64,000 bases of DNA, from the NCBI GenBank assembly GCA_017408825.1, contig JAFQTX010000025.1, positions 1-64,000 of the forward strand, read 5' to 3'. A program made the translations under genes and the position numbers. The first letter of the stretch is position 1. The number at the start of each line of letters is the position of its first letter. Below the pieces are notes generated by a model. The model saw nothing but the letters and a program-made list of their open reading frames with translations. It did no database searches and was not told the origin of the DNA. This DNA comes from Alistipes sp. (GTDB lineage: Bacteria > Bacteroidota > Bacteroidia > Bacteroidales > Rikenellaceae). This document shows positions 17,683-27,747 of this stretch, piece after piece.

Positions 17683-17714
17683 GAAATTAGAAATTAATAA
17701 TTAGAAATTAGAAA
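17683..17714. repeat. AT-rich AAATTAGAAATTA repeat between sufB and sufC
   Basis: Two copies of AAATTAGAAATTA in 32 nt around a small AATTAATAATT palindrome. A similar motif, inverted, lies in the argS/dusB divergent region (12579-12592). Confidence 0.5.
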
Positions 17715-17724
17715 TACGAGATAT

Positions 17725-18480
17725 ATGTTAAAGGTTGAAAATCTACACGCCTCGGTTGGCGATAAAGAGATCTTGCGAGGCATCAACCTCGAGGTTAAGG
17801 CTGGCGAGGTACACGCCATTATGGGCCCTAATGGCTCGGGAAAATCGACACTTGCGTCGGTGTTGGCCGGTAACGAGAAGTTCACCGTCACGGAGGGTAA
17901 GGTTGAGTATATGGGAGAGGATCTTCTGACGTTGCCCATCGAGGAGCGTTCACGTAAGGGACTCTTTCTCGGTTTCCAGTATCCTGTTGAGATACCTGGT
18001 GTCACGATGGCTAACTTTATGAAGCTCGCCGTGAACGAGCACCGTAAGGCTAAGGGCCTTGCGCCACTCACAGCTGCCGAGTATCTACGTCTTATGCGTG
18101 AGAAGTCGGCTATCGTGGAGCTCGACTCTAAGCTCACGGCACGTTCGGTGAACGAGGGCTTCTCGGGTGGCGAGAAGAAGAAGAACGAGATATTCCAGAT
18201 GGCAATGCTCGAGCCTAAACTCGCCATATTGGACGAGACCGACTCGGGTCTTGATATCGACGCACTGCGTATCGTGGCTACGGGTGTTACACGCCTCAAG
18301 CGTGAGGATAATGCTACGGTGGTCATCACTCATTATCAGCGTCTGTTGGATTACATCGTACCCGACTATGTTCACGTATTGTACAAGGGACGTATCATCT
18401 ACTCGGGCGACAAGAGCCTTGCGCTCAAGCTCGAGAAGGAGGGTTACGACTGGCTTATTAACGACTATAAGGAGGAGTAG
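17725..18480 (+). CDS. sufC: Fe-S assembly ATPase SufC
   Basis: ABC-type ATPase that drives conformational change of SufB/SufD. 251 aa. Walker A GPNGSGKST (about 34-42), Q-loop GFQYPVEIPGV (the PVEIPG segment is SufC-specific), signature FSGGEKKKNEI, Walker B AILDETDSGLDID, and a closing switch His in VITHYQR. Cytosolic, no membrane segment. Two nt separate it from sufD. Confidence 0.97.
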   Translation: MLKVENLHASVGDKEILRGINLEVKAGEVHAIMGPNGSGKSTLASVLAGNEKFTVTEGKVEYMGEDLLTLPIEERSRKGLFLGFQYPVEIPGVTMANFMKLAVNEHRKAKGLAPLTAAEYLRLMREKSAIVELDSKLTARSVNEGFSGGEKKKNEIFQMAMLEPKLAILDETDSGLDIDALRIVATGVTRLKREDNATVVITHYQRLLDYIVPDYVHVLYKGRIIYSGDKSLALKLEKEGYDWLINDYKEE

Positions 18481-18482
18481 CG

Positions 18483-19277
18483 ATGCAGCAACTGTTTAAT
18501 ACTTTGGGCTGCGCCACGCTCTCTTCGAGCAGATTGCTCACAGGCCGATATATCGCCACGGCAGAGTGCTCTGAGCATCTTGTTGTGGAGGCAGATGCCT
18601 CGGTCGAGCTTATACTGCATAATATCGAGGGAGAGCTACGTATCGACCTCGAGCGTGGTGCAAAGCTGCGCCTTGTGCGCCTTACTATCCAGAGCGACTG
18701 CAACTCGATGCTGCGTGTTACGCTCAACGACTCTGCGGAGTGCTATGCTACCGACGTGCTGCTCTCGGCATCTGCCGTTGGGCTCGACATAAAGCTCGAG
18801 GGCCAACACTCGCACGTAGATGTAGGTGGTGTGTTCCTCGTTTCGGGCGAGGAGCGTGCTTCAGTCACTGCCGATGTGGCGCATCGCACGGAGGATACCA
18901 CCTCACGCATCAAGTATAAGGGCGTAGCCTCGGGTCTCTCACGTGGTGAGTTCTCGGGCCTTGTATATGTCGCCCCAGGTGCTCAGCATACCGACTCGGA
19001 GCAGCTAAGCCGCAATGTGGCTATTGGCAAGGCACGTATCAATACCAAACCGCAGCTCGAGATCTATGCCGACGATGTGCGTTGTAGCCACGGTGCTACC
19101 GTAGGTCAGCTCGACGAGCAGGCAGTATTGTATATGCGTCAGCGAGGTCTCTCGCTTGAGATGGCGCAGCGCCTACAAATCGAGGGCTTCGTGTCGGATG
19201 TCGTACTACACTCGGCAATCGAGGAGTGCCGTGACGAACTTGTTGAGGTGCTTAACGAGAAACTACAAACACTCTAA
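18483..19277 (+). CDS. sufD: Fe-S assembly protein SufD (short form)
   Basis: 264 aa, clearly shorter than the roughly 420-aa enterobacterial SufD. The missing part is the N-terminal helical region; the beta-helix core and the C-terminal helices (GATVGQLDEQAVLYMRQRGL, then MAQRLQIEGF) are intact. Placement between sufC and sufS makes the assignment firm. No earlier in-frame start exists without overlapping sufC, so the short length appears real rather than a miscalled start. Confidence 0.9.
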   Translation: MQQLFNTLGCATLSSSRLLTGRYIATAECSEHLVVEADASVELILHNIEGELRIDLERGAKLRLVRLTIQSDCNSMLRVTLNDSAECYATDVLLSASAVGLDIKLEGQHSHVDVGGVFLVSGEERASVTADVAHRTEDTTSRIKYKGVASGLSRGEFSGLVYVAPGAQHTDSEQLSRNVAIGKARINTKPQLEIYADDVRCSHGATVGQLDEQAVLYMRQRGLSLEMAQRLQIEGFVSDVVLHSAIEECRDELVEVLNEKLQTL

Positions 19278-19281
19278 TACG

Positions 19282-20502
19282 ATGGCTTTCGATATAGAGC
19301 AAATACGTCGTGACTTCCCTATCCTTGAGCGTGAGGTGAACCGTCGTAAGTTGGTGTACTTCGACTCGGGAGCTACGGCGCAGAAACCCTTACGAGTGAT
19401 TAACCGCACCGACGAGCTTATGCGTGAGTATAACGCCAACATTCATCGTGGCGTGCATCACCTCTCTGGCGTGATGACAGATATGTACGAGCAGGCTCGT
19501 GAGCGTGTGCGACAGTTTATCGGCGCAGAGCATCGTGAGGAGGTTATCTTCACGGCGGGAGCTACCGCCTCGCTCAACCTTGTTGCCACGTCGTGGAGTG
19601 CTCGTTTCTTGCGTGAGGGAGATAATATCCTCGTCAGCGAGCTTGAGCATCACTCCAATATTGTGCCTTGGCAGCTTGCTTGTATGCGCCACGGTGCAGA
19701 GCTCCGTGTATTGCCCTTCGATGATAGTGGCCGCCTACGTACCGAACTTCTTGACGAGCTCATAGATGAGCGTACCCGCCTTGTGGCTGTTACGGAGGCT
19801 TCGAATACTCTGGGTACGTGTCCCGACCTCAGCGTCATCGTGCGTAAGGCTAAGGCAGTAGGTGCTCACTTATGTGTCGATGGCTGTCAGGGTATTGTAC
19901 ACGGTGGTGGTCGTGTTGCGGAGCGTGGCTACGACTTCTACGCCTTCTCGGGCCATAAGCTCTATGGTCCTACGGGTATCGGTGTGCTCTATGGTCGCAG
20001 GGAGCTTCTCGACCAGATGCCCCCATATATGGGTGGTGGCGATATGGTCGATAAGGTTACGTTCGAGCGTACGACATATGCTCCATTGCCACTGAAATAC
20101 GAGGCGGGAACATCTAATTTTATCGGTGCTGTGGGCCTTGCTGAGGCTATCGACTATGTTGAGAGCATCGGCGTTGAGGCTATTCACCACCACGAGCATA
20201 TGGTGCTCGATGCCATGACCCGCCGTCTGGAACAGATCGAGGGTTTGCGTATCTATGGTAATACCGAGTCTAAGTGTCCTATCGTCTCGTTCACGGTTGA
20301 GGGCACTCACCCCTACGACGTAGGTATGATTCTCGATAAGCTGGGTATTGCCATACGTACGGGCCACCATTGTGCCGAGCCTGTGATGACACACTTTGGT
20401 GTACAGGGTATGTGCCGTGCGTCGATAGGTATGTATAATACGCTCGAGGAGGTCGAATTGCTGGGCGCTGGTGTCGAGCGTGCTGTGATGATGCTTAAAT
20501 AG
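19282..20502 (+). CDS. sufS: Cysteine desulfurase SufS
   Basis: PLP enzyme that removes sulfur from cysteine for Fe-S assembly. 406 aa from ATG 19282, 4 nt after the sufD stop; a longer open frame back to 19156 overlaps sufD and is rejected. Motifs: YFDSGATAQKP at the start, HHLSG, EHHSNIVPWQ, the PLP-lysine segment FSGHKLYGPTGIG (about residue 223) and the active-site Cys in RTGHHCAEP (about 360). The expected sulfur acceptor SufE or SufU is not in this operon. Confidence 0.95.
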   Translation: MAFDIEQIRRDFPILEREVNRRKLVYFDSGATAQKPLRVINRTDELMREYNANIHRGVHHLSGVMTDMYEQARERVRQFIGAEHREEVIFTAGATASLNLVATSWSARFLREGDNILVSELEHHSNIVPWQLACMRHGAELRVLPFDDSGRLRTELLDELIDERTRLVAVTEASNTLGTCPDLSVIVRKAKAVGAHLCVDGCQGIVHGGGRVAERGYDFYAFSGHKLYGPTGIGVLYGRRELLDQMPPYMGGGDMVDKVTFERTTYAPLPLKYEAGTSNFIGAVGLAEAIDYVESIGVEAIHHHEHMVLDAMTRRLEQIEGLRIYGNTESKCPIVSFTVEGTHPYDVGMILDKLGIAIRTGHHCAEPVMTHFGVQGMCRASIGMYNTLEEVELLGAGVERAVMMLK

Positions 20503-20510
20503 TTTACGAT

Positions 20511-21191
20511 ATGTTTATAGTATTAGAGGGTCTTGATGGCGCTGGCAAGTCTACGCAGATTGCCCGCCTTAAGGATATGTTTCTACGTAGAGGTGTCGAG
20601 GTGGAGTATCTTCACTTTCCACGCTTCGATGCCCCAGTCTATGGTGAGCTTATCGCCCGTTTCTTACGTGGCGAGCTCGGCTCTGTGGAGCAGGTAAACC
20701 CCTATCTCGTTGCGTTGCTATATGCTGGCGATAGGGCGGAGTGTTCGGCGAAGATCCGTGGATGGATCGAGGAGGGTAAGGTGGTTATCGCCGACCGCTA
20801 TGTCTACTCTAATGTGGGCTACCAGTGCGCCAAGATTGCCGATGACGAGGAGCGTAAGGCCTTACAAGAGTGGATATTCCGCACCGAGTACGAGGAGTTC
20901 TGTATCCCACGTCCCGATGTGTCGTTGTTCCTCGATGTGCCATTCTCGTTTACCGAGCGTAAGCTCACCGAGCAGCGTTCGGGTGATGATCGTGACTATC
21001 TGCAGGGTGGCCGTGATATCCACGAGGCCTCGCTCGATTTGCAGCGTAGCGTGCGTGAGGTATATCTCTCGAGTGCACGTGAGCGTGACGACCTTATCGT
21101 CGTAGATTGTTCTAATGCAGAGGGTGCGATGGCCTCGGCAGATGCTATTTTTGAGCGTATCACGCAACATCTAAGCCCTTTTCTTAAGTAG
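20511..21191 (+). CDS. tmk: Thymidylate kinase
   Basis: Phosphorylates dTMP to dTDP. 226 aa. P-loop EGLDGAGKST (6-15), the DRY motif in IADRYVYSNV, and a LID region with the Arg-rich TEQRSGDDRDY. Starts 8 nt after sufS, so likely co-transcribed with the suf genes. Slightly longer than average, but core motifs are intact. Confidence 0.93.
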   Translation: MFIVLEGLDGAGKSTQIARLKDMFLRRGVEVEYLHFPRFDAPVYGELIARFLRGELGSVEQVNPYLVALLYAGDRAECSAKIRGWIEEGKVVIADRYVYSNVGYQCAKIADDEERKALQEWIFRTEYEEFCIPRPDVSLFLDVPFSFTERKLTEQRSGDDRDYLQGGRDIHEASLDLQRSVREVYLSSARERDDLIVVDCSNAEGAMASADAIFERITQHLSPFLK

Positions 21192-21198
21192 TTGAGTG

Positions 21199-22242
21199 AT
21201 GCATAAGGGGAGAATAGAGACTTTTATACGATGGACGCTTGGCAGCGTGTTCATCTTCTCGGGTATTGTTAAGTGTATCGACCCTGTTGGTACGTCGGTA
21301 TTTGTGGAGAAGTACCTGGCTACCTACTCTTTGGAGTCGCTGCTCCCCGCTGCGCTACCAATAGCTATTGCACTTGCCGTTATCGAATTTACCCTCGGGC
21401 AGATGCTTATTAGTGGTCGTGTTCACCGCCTTACGGCCATTGCTACGACACTCTTTATGGCGGTATTTACCCTTATCACGCTGCTCAGCGCTACTGTACT
21501 CCCTATTGGTGACTGCGGTTGCTTTGGCGATGCTGTGAAGCTCACGCCATGGCAGACCTTTGCCAAGAATGTGGTGCTGTTACCTATGGCTATATATCTG
21601 CTGTGTGGCGCTAAGGCTGAGAGATTTAATATTCTGTCGCTCGTTGTGGGTGTTATTCTCTCGCTGGGCATCAACCTATATGCTCTACGTTATGGCCCTA
21701 TTGTCGATTTTATGCCCTACGATGAGGGTGTAAATCTGCGTGAGGCTGTGGAGAGGGATAGAGGTGCACTCGACGAGCAACGTGCAGTGCAACTCCTGTT
21801 TCGCCGTACGGCTACAGGCGAGGAGCTGATGTTTGAGAGCGATGATGCTACACCCTGGACCGATGATGGCTTGGAGTATGTAGGCACGCACAACGGCAAC
21901 GATCTATCTGCCGATGAGCTCCCATTTGCCGAGTTTGCTATAAGCGATGCCATGGGCGAGGATGTAACGCTTGATCTACTTGGGCGTGAGAGCTTAACGC
22001 TACTTACGGTCTACGATATCGAGGCCTTAGAGCGCCATCTGGATGATGCGCAGCGTATCCTTGAAGGCGATGTTGTCGTTGTCGCCTCAGTATCTATGGA
22101 GCGAGTAAAAGAACTTCTTGGCACTGATTGCTACACCATTGATGCTATGACTCTTCGCTCGGTTATTCGCTCACGTGTCGGCGTTGTAGAGCTCTCGGAG
22201 GGCACAATCAAGCGCAAGTGCGATGTGAGGGACTACTTCTAA
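21199..22242 (+). CDS. DoxX/MauE-like membrane protein with C-terminal soluble domain
   Basis: 347 aa from the ATG (a GTG one codon earlier is possible). Four hydrophobic helices in the first 165 residues fit the DoxX/MauE family; the conserved IGDCGCFGDAVKLTPW holds a CxC-type redox Cys pair as in MauE. The C-terminal 170 residues are acidic and soluble, without Cys at a typical thioredoxin site. MauE-like proteins take part in periplasmic disulfide handling; a redox role is inferred. Follows tmk by 7 nt. Confidence 0.72.
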   Translation: MHKGRIETFIRWTLGSVFIFSGIVKCIDPVGTSVFVEKYLATYSLESLLPAALPIAIALAVIEFTLGQMLISGRVHRLTAIATTLFMAVFTLITLLSATVLPIGDCGCFGDAVKLTPWQTFAKNVVLLPMAIYLLCGAKAERFNILSLVVGVILSLGINLYALRYGPIVDFMPYDEGVNLREAVERDRGALDEQRAVQLLFRRTATGEELMFESDDATPWTDDGLEYVGTHNGNDLSADELPFAEFAISDAMGEDVTLDLLGRESLTLLTVYDIEALERHLDDAQRILEGDVVVVASVSMERVKELLGTDCYTIDAMTLRSVIRSRVGVVELSEGTIKRKCDVRDYF

Positions 22243-22421
22243 GATCACTACGGCATTAGGGGGCAAGTAGAGATTACGTGAAGAGTAGAGCGAGTCTTTT
22301 AGCACTAAGTGATAGAGAGCAAATGGGGCTTGCTAAAGGGGTGTATAAAGGGAGAGGTGTAACTTGCCTATGGCGAGCGAGCTGCTCCTGAGTCCACCAA
22401 AGTCCAATGAACTACTACCAA

Positions 22422-23666
22422 TCAACCTCCAACCAACCATCTATATTCGGCCACAGCTATCGAGTAGTCGTAGTGAGCAGCGAGCATATTGCGGTAGATC
22501 TGCAACCAGCTTATCTGTGCCTGCATCACATCGAGAATCGTGGTCTGTCCCTCGTTGTAGGCGTAGGTGCTTATGTCGAGGTTTTCACGTGCAATGTATA
22601 GGCTACGTGCGATGCTCTCGAGACGTTCGCGTCGTCGCACCACGTTAGTCCACGAGTTCTCCTCACGTAGTGTTAGCTGGTCGGCAACATCCTCAATAAT
22701 AAGTTCATAGCTTATCTGCTCGCTCTTGGCGGCACGCACCGCACGACGACGCTCACCAAAGTGAAATATCGGCGTGTGGAAGTCAAGTATTGCGCCCCCT
22801 TGTAGCTTAAGACTACTCGATGCAGTATGTGGTAGCGTGGGTGATAGGTCGCCCGAGATGCGTAGCTCGATCGAGGGCATATATCCAGCACTTGTGCTTC
22901 GCACAGTCCAGCGGGCCTTTGCTGCCTCGAACTCGGCTATAAGGTGCTCGGGATGTGTGGCAAGCAACTCTTCTAAGTTGCATCGTTGAGGTAGTGGTTG
23001 CAGCCCGAGTATCGACTCGAGGAGTGTTGCAGGCGCATCTACCTCATTACCACATAGCGAGTTGTAGCTGTGTAGTGTGGTGGTATATGCCTCTTCGGCC
23101 TGAGATAGCTGATACTCGGCATCGAGCAGGCGTGACTCGATTTGTAGCAGGTCGCCCTTCGACGAGTATCCCTCTACGTAGCGTCGCTCGATGACACGTC
23201 GCAGTGACTCGATAATCTCGACATATTGCCGTATAGACTCCTTATACTCTGCTGCGTGCGATAAGGCCCAGAACCTGCGCTCAGCCTCGAGCCTCACGCT
23301 GCGCAGCGTAAGCTCCTCGTTGGCAAGGCTTATGCTCAGCGCCAGCTCTGCCTCACGCCTCTGTGCTGTGATGCCTCCACCGCCATATATCACCTGTCGC
23401 AGTGCAAGCGACGATGCCCACGACCACCTGCGCCCCTCGATGTTACGCCCAAAGTCGAACGTGGCGCTACGATCGAACGTAATCTCGGGCAGATGCTCGG
23501 TGCGTGCACGTTGTAGCTCCTCGCCTCGAGCCTCGCTGCTAAGCTCGGAACGCTCGAGGGCAATGCTATATTCAACGACCTTATCGCTATACTCCCGAAG
23601 TGTAGATTGTGCACGTAGCCCAGTGATAGTGGTCAGAAGGAGGATGGTTAATGCTGCTCTATACAT
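22422..23666 (-). CDS. TolC-family outer-membrane efflux channel
   Basis: 414 aa with a signal peptide (1-19, ending LRAQ) and no lipobox. Long amphipathic helical hairpins rich in Glu, Arg and Leu repeat twice, and the motif AEYRWLVGG ends the protein, as in TolC/OprM proteins. It overlaps the end of the RND pump gene by 8 nt and forms the outer-membrane exit of that pump. Confidence 0.88.
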   Translation of the reverse strand: MYRAALTILLLTTITGLRAQSTLREYSDKVVEYSIALERSELSSEARGEELQRARTEHLPEITFDRSATFDFGRNIEGRRWSWASSLALRQVIYGGGGITAQRREAELALSISLANEELTLRSVRLEAERRFWALSHAAEYKESIRQYVEIIESLRRVIERRYVEGYSSKGDLLQIESRLLDAEYQLSQAEEAYTTTLHSYNSLCGNEVDAPATLLESILGLQPLPQRCNLEELLATHPEHLIAEFEAAKARWTVRSTSAGYMPSIELRISGDLSPTLPHTASSSLKLQGGAILDFHTPIFHFGERRRAVRAAKSEQISYELIIEDVADQLTLREENSWTNVVRRRERLESIARSLYIARENLDISTYAYNEGQTTILDVMQAQISWLQIYRNMLAAHYDYSIAVAEYRWLVGG

Positions 23667-26600
23667 TGCTCTTATACCTATAAAATATACTATATACTAC
23701 GGGGAGTAGCGCCACAACGAGTATTGTAGCCACGATGAGTCCTCCCATAATCGTTGTCGCCATACTGCCAAACATCGGGTCGAAGAGTAGTGGAATGAGT
23801 CCGAGTACGGTTGTTGCCGCAGCCGTAACTACGGGCGTAAGCCTATCTGCCGCTGCTCTGGCTGCCGCCTCATCTACGGAGTAACCCTCGGCACGCAGCT
23901 CACGAATACGCTCCACGAGTATCACGGCGCTCTTTATCTGCATACCCACCAAGCCGAGTAGCCCGAGTAGCGAGAAGAAGTCGAAGGGTCGTTCGGCAAT
24001 GAGTAGTGCCAAGACCACGCCAATGAGTATTAGCGGTAGTGTTAGGAGTATCACCAGCGGCTCACGATAGTTGCCCAGCAGAAGCACGAGCAGTAGCACG
24101 ATAAGCATCAGCGTGAGTGGTAGTTGCGAGGCGAGTGCTGCGTTCGACTCCTCACGGCTTTGCTCCTCGCCATATAGCTCTATGCGATAGCCCTCGGGGA
24201 GTGTTATGTTCTCGGCAACGAGCCTTTGTAGCTTGCCTACAAGCTCAATGGTGTTTACCTCGGGGCGAGGGTCGCACTGTGCCATCATCACCCTAAAACC
24301 ATCTATGCGTTTGATTACAGGGCGCTCAAACCCAAATTCGAAGCCTGCCGAAGCCTGCTCTATTGAGTAGGCATCACCCCGAGCTGAGAATACAGGCATC
24401 GTGGCAAGAGCCTCGACATCGCCCGATGCGATAAGGTCGGTATGTAGGCGTATGGATAGCTCCTGGTCGCCACGACGTATCGAGCCTATGGTCATACCCC
24501 GTGTTGCCATCTCCACAGATTGCATCATCGACTGTCTGTCTACGCCTATGCGCTGACCCTTCAGCTGCGAGTAGCGTGGTTGGTATACTGGTTGGCGGTT
24601 GGTCCAGCTACATCGTATGTTAGTAGCCTCGCCACAACTGCGCATAAGTGCCATACAACGCTCCGTAAGGCTACTTAACGTGTCGATGTTGTCGCCCACG
24701 AAGCCAAACTCTATTGTGGCATCGGGCACTGGCGAGAGCTTAAATAGCGAGCTTCGTAGCCATACGTCGGGCATTGCTGTCGTGACCCACTCGTTCAACC
24801 TACGCTCCACATCTTCACACTCGGTGTGTGTGCCAACCTCGATAAGTAGGTTGCCGTAGTTTGGCTGCTGGGCGTAGCTGCCGCTTGCAAGGTAGTAGCG
24901 TGGTGGTGTGCCCCCTGCTGTTGTGGATACCTGTCGCACCTCAGGCTGTGAGTGTAGCCACTCGGTGATACGAAGCAGGTGGTCGTCGGTGGTAGCAATG
25001 TCGTAGCCCGCGGGGAGTATTACGTCGGCACGAAACATCGGTTTTGCAAGTCGTGGGAAGAAGTTTTGTGGCATCTGGCCCATACTCATCACCGAGAGTG
25101 CAAAGAGCGCTACCACAACAACGATAACCACCCAGCGGAAGCGTATCAACATTGCTACAATAGGTCGAAACCACGCTGCACGCTCGTAGTCGTTATCACG
25201 TTGTGTGGCGGGACGAAGCAGTGCAAGGTTCATCAGCGGCACTTGTGTTAGCGAGAGTAGCCAGCTGATGAGTAGCGATAGCGCCACGACGATGAATAGT
25301 GGCTTTATAATCTCGGCTACCGACGAGGGTGCAAGCTGTAGCGGTAGAAACGATATTATGGCTATGAGTGTTGCAATGAGCAGCCCTGTGCGTGGTGCCG
25401 TAGCCCCCTTGACCACAGCTATGTGGCGAGGTATACCACGTAGTAGTAACATCGAAGTGTTGTCTGTGACCACTATGGCATTATCTACGAGCATACCCAT
25501 AGCGATGATAAATCCCGCCAGCGAGGTGCGATTTAGTGTCTGGTCGAAGGGTAGCATCAGAAGCATCGTTGCACCTACACAAAGTAGTAGCGAGCTACCC
25601 ACGACAATGCCCGAACGCCATCCCATGGCGATGATTACCAGTAGGATGACTATGGCTAACGACTCGGCAAGGTTTACAAGAAAGTCGTTAGTTGCCTGCT
25701 CGGCAATGCAGTTTTCAGGATATAGCGTGCGTAGCTCGAGTCCCGAGGGTAGTGTGCGCTCGATGTCTCTTAGTGTTTGCTCCACCTCTCGGCCCACGGC
25801 CACAACATCTTCGTCTGGCGATGTGGCTACGGCAATGCCTATGGCTCTCTGACCATCTACACGCATAATAAATAAGGGTGGGGTCACCTGTCGCAGTTCC
25901 ACCTGCATAATGTCACCAAGACGATACTGCTTGCCATCCGTAGCTGTGAGTAGTTGGTTCTCGATGTCTCCGATAGCGGTGTAGGGACTACCTTCTAAGA
26001 TGATGATGCTCAGTGTGTTGCTCGTTACTTCACCAAGGGCTATATTGGCGCTCTGCTGCTCAATGCTACGGCCAATCTCTTCGGGGCGAAGGTCGAACAT
26101 TGCCAGTGTCGCAGGCTTTATCGTTATGCGCACTTCGTAGGGTTGTTCGCCACTTATCAGCACCTTGTCTACGCCCTCGACATGGTATATCTCACGCTCA
26201 ATGCTCTCAGCATATTCACGCATCTGCATCCACGTGTATCCCTCGTCGGCAGCCAGTGCGTAGTATAATCCGTAGACATCGCCAAAGTCGTCGGCAACCT
26301 CTATCACGCCTACGTTGTGGGGTAACGCTGGACGAACATCCGAGAGCTTGCGTCGTAGCTCGTCCCATAGCTGCGGCGTGAGCGATGATGGAGTGTCGGG
26401 CCGTAGCTTAACTACCAGGCGAGCATATCCAAAGTGTGCCTCGGAGTCTATCTCGTCGAGGTATCTAAGAGTGCGTATCTCACGCTCCAGAGGCTCTACC
26501 ACAAGGCGTTCTACCTCCTCGGGTGTTGCTCCCTCGTAGCTGCACGTTACCACAGCACTTTTTATCGTGAATGTAGAGTCTTCACGCTTACCCAGAGAGA

Positions 26601-26691
26601 TGAAGGCGTAGATACCCCCAACGACACATATCGCCATAAGGAGTTTAACCACAGCACTATTTCGAGTGGCATATTTTGTAATGTTGAACAT
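23659..26691 (-). CDS. RND-family efflux pump (AcrB-like)
   Basis: 1010-aa inner-membrane proton antiporter. The N-terminus MFNITKYATRNSAVVKLL with IYAFISLGKREDS, twelve membrane helices and two large periplasmic loops fit the family. In helix 4 the motif reads GMLVDNAIVV, with Asp-Asn where AcrB has Asp-Asp. The segment LRLLGLVG-type region before the last helices (LLGLLGLVGMQIKSAVILVE) is also recognisable. The substrate could be drugs, bile acids or lipids. Operon order: OsmC protein, adaptor, pump, TolC. Confidence 0.95.
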   Translation of the reverse strand: MFNITKYATRNSAVVKLLMAICVVGGIYAFISLGKREDSTFTIKSAVVTCSYEGATPEEVERLVVEPLEREIRTLRYLDEIDSEAHFGYARLVVKLRPDTPSSLTPQLWDELRRKLSDVRPALPHNVGVIEVADDFGDVYGLYYALAADEGYTWMQMREYAESIEREIYHVEGVDKVLISGEQPYEVRITIKPATLAMFDLRPEEIGRSIEQQSANIALGEVTSNTLSIIILEGSPYTAIGDIENQLLTATDGKQYRLGDIMQVELRQVTPPLFIMRVDGQRAIGIAVATSPDEDVVAVGREVEQTLRDIERTLPSGLELRTLYPENCIAEQATNDFLVNLAESLAIVILLVIIAMGWRSGIVVGSSLLLCVGATMLLMLPFDQTLNRTSLAGFIIAMGMLVDNAIVVTDNTSMLLLRGIPRHIAVVKGATAPRTGLLIATLIAIISFLPLQLAPSSVAEIIKPLFIVVALSLLISWLLSLTQVPLMNLALLRPATQRDNDYERAAWFRPIVAMLIRFRWVVIVVVVALFALSVMSMGQMPQNFFPRLAKPMFRADVILPAGYDIATTDDHLLRITEWLHSQPEVRQVSTTAGGTPPRYYLASGSYAQQPNYGNLLIEVGTHTECEDVERRLNEWVTTAMPDVWLRSSLFKLSPVPDATIEFGFVGDNIDTLSSLTERCMALMRSCGEATNIRCSWTNRQPVYQPRYSQLKGQRIGVDRQSMMQSVEMATRGMTIGSIRRGDQELSIRLHTDLIASGDVEALATMPVFSARGDAYSIEQASAGFEFGFERPVIKRIDGFRVMMAQCDPRPEVNTIELVGKLQRLVAENITLPEGYRIELYGEEQSREESNAALASQLPLTLMLIVLLLVLLLGNYREPLVILLTLPLILIGVVLALLIAERPFDFFSLLGLLGLVGMQIKSAVILVERIRELRAEGYSVDEAAARAAADRLTPVVTAAATTVLGLIPLLFDPMFGSMATTIMGGLIVATILVVALLPVVYSIFYRYKSNV

Positions 26692-26702
26692 CGTTTCGGC
26701 AT

Positions 26703-27725
26703 TTAGTCGATTACACGTACGCTCTCTCCGTCGTAGAGTTTGTATACTCCCGCCACCACTACACGTTCACCTGCCTCGAGGCCCTCGGTGACGATTACAC
26801 GTCCCTCGGCCGTGGCCATACCCAGGCGCACGCTGCGTAGCTCGACACGTGAGTCGGGGCCTACCACCCAGCAGTAGTTACCTCCCGATATGGGGGCGTA
26901 TATCGCTGTGAGCGGCACTACGAGGTTACGGTTATTCGATGGTGTTATCACCCGTGCCATACAGGTCATTCCTGGCGATATGCGGTAGCGCTTATCAACA
27001 TCGACAAGACGCAGTGACACAGGAAAACCTAAGGCATCAGATGATGTGCGAGCGAAACTCTTCATCACGGCACTAAACGTTATGTCGGGCCAGGCGTCGA
27101 ACACCACCTCGAAATGCGTTGTTGGTAGGTCGAGGAGCGTGACTATATTTTCGGGTGCTGTGAACCCCACGGTGGTGCTCACGGGATTTACTATGCGCAC
27201 TACCGTTTCGCCCGAGGCAACACGCTGGTAGGTATCAACGTAGGTGCGCTCTACAACACCGTCAAACGGAGCTACTATGCGAGTATCGCCGAGTAGGTCA
27301 AGGCTATTTTCGTAGGCCGAGCGTGCCTGTGTCACGGCGCTACGTAACGACTCCACCTCCTGCTGCGATATGGCGTTATGCTCATATAGGCGTTCGGCAC
27401 GACGATAGCGTGACTCTGCTTCGACGTAGGTAGCCTTAAGGGCCTCTACTTGAAGCTCTATGTCACGCTTATCGAGCTCGGCGAGCACCTCGCCACGTCG
27501 CACACTCTGACCCTTAGCCACGGGGAAACTTACTATGCGCCCCGAAATCTTGAACGCAAGGTTTACGGCATCGTCGGCTGTGGTGAGTGCCGCAAAGTCA
27601 CGCTCGGCGGAGAGTTGTGGCGCAACCACAGCGCACTTAACACTCTGAACGGTTGGCTCGGAGGTGTCGGTGGTAGGATGGCTGCACCCTGCGATAATGA
27701 GTAGTAATGGGACTAACCTACGCAT
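26703..27725 (-). CDS. RND efflux membrane-fusion lipoprotein
   Basis: 340 aa. Lipobox LIIAGC places the lipidated Cys at 14. A lipoyl/barrel-sandwich region around ISGRIVSFPVAKGQSVRRG is followed by an alpha hairpin, the returning DTRIVAPFDGVVERTYV strand, a beta-barrel domain and a membrane-proximal domain ending in AGERVVVAGVYKLYDGESV. It links the RND pump to the TolC channel. Gap of 11 nt to the pump gene. Confidence 0.93.
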   Translation of the reverse strand: MRRLVPLLLIIAGCSHPTTDTSEPTVQSVKCAVVAPQLSAERDFAALTTADDAVNLAFKISGRIVSFPVAKGQSVRRGEVLAELDKRDIELQVEALKATYVEAESRYRRAERLYEHNAISQQEVESLRSAVTQARSAYENSLDLLGDTRIVAPFDGVVERTYVDTYQRVASGETVVRIVNPVSTTVGFTAPENIVTLLDLPTTHFEVVFDAWPDITFSAVMKSFARTSSDALGFPVSLRLVDVDKRYRISPGMTCMARVITPSNNRNLVVPLTAIYAPISGGNYCWVVGPDSRVELRSVRLGMATAEGRVIVTEGLEAGERVVVAGVYKLYDGESVRVID

Positions 27726-27747
27726 ATTCTGAAAATAGTTATGTTGT

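Noticed and set aside
18483..19277. SufD as a truncated pseudogene
   Set aside because: Core and C-terminal motifs are intact, frame is clean, and the gene sits snugly in the operon.
22243..22421. Possible small RNA or gene between the DoxX-like gene and the TolC gene
   Set aside because: No stable hairpin, promoter box or open frame that I could support.
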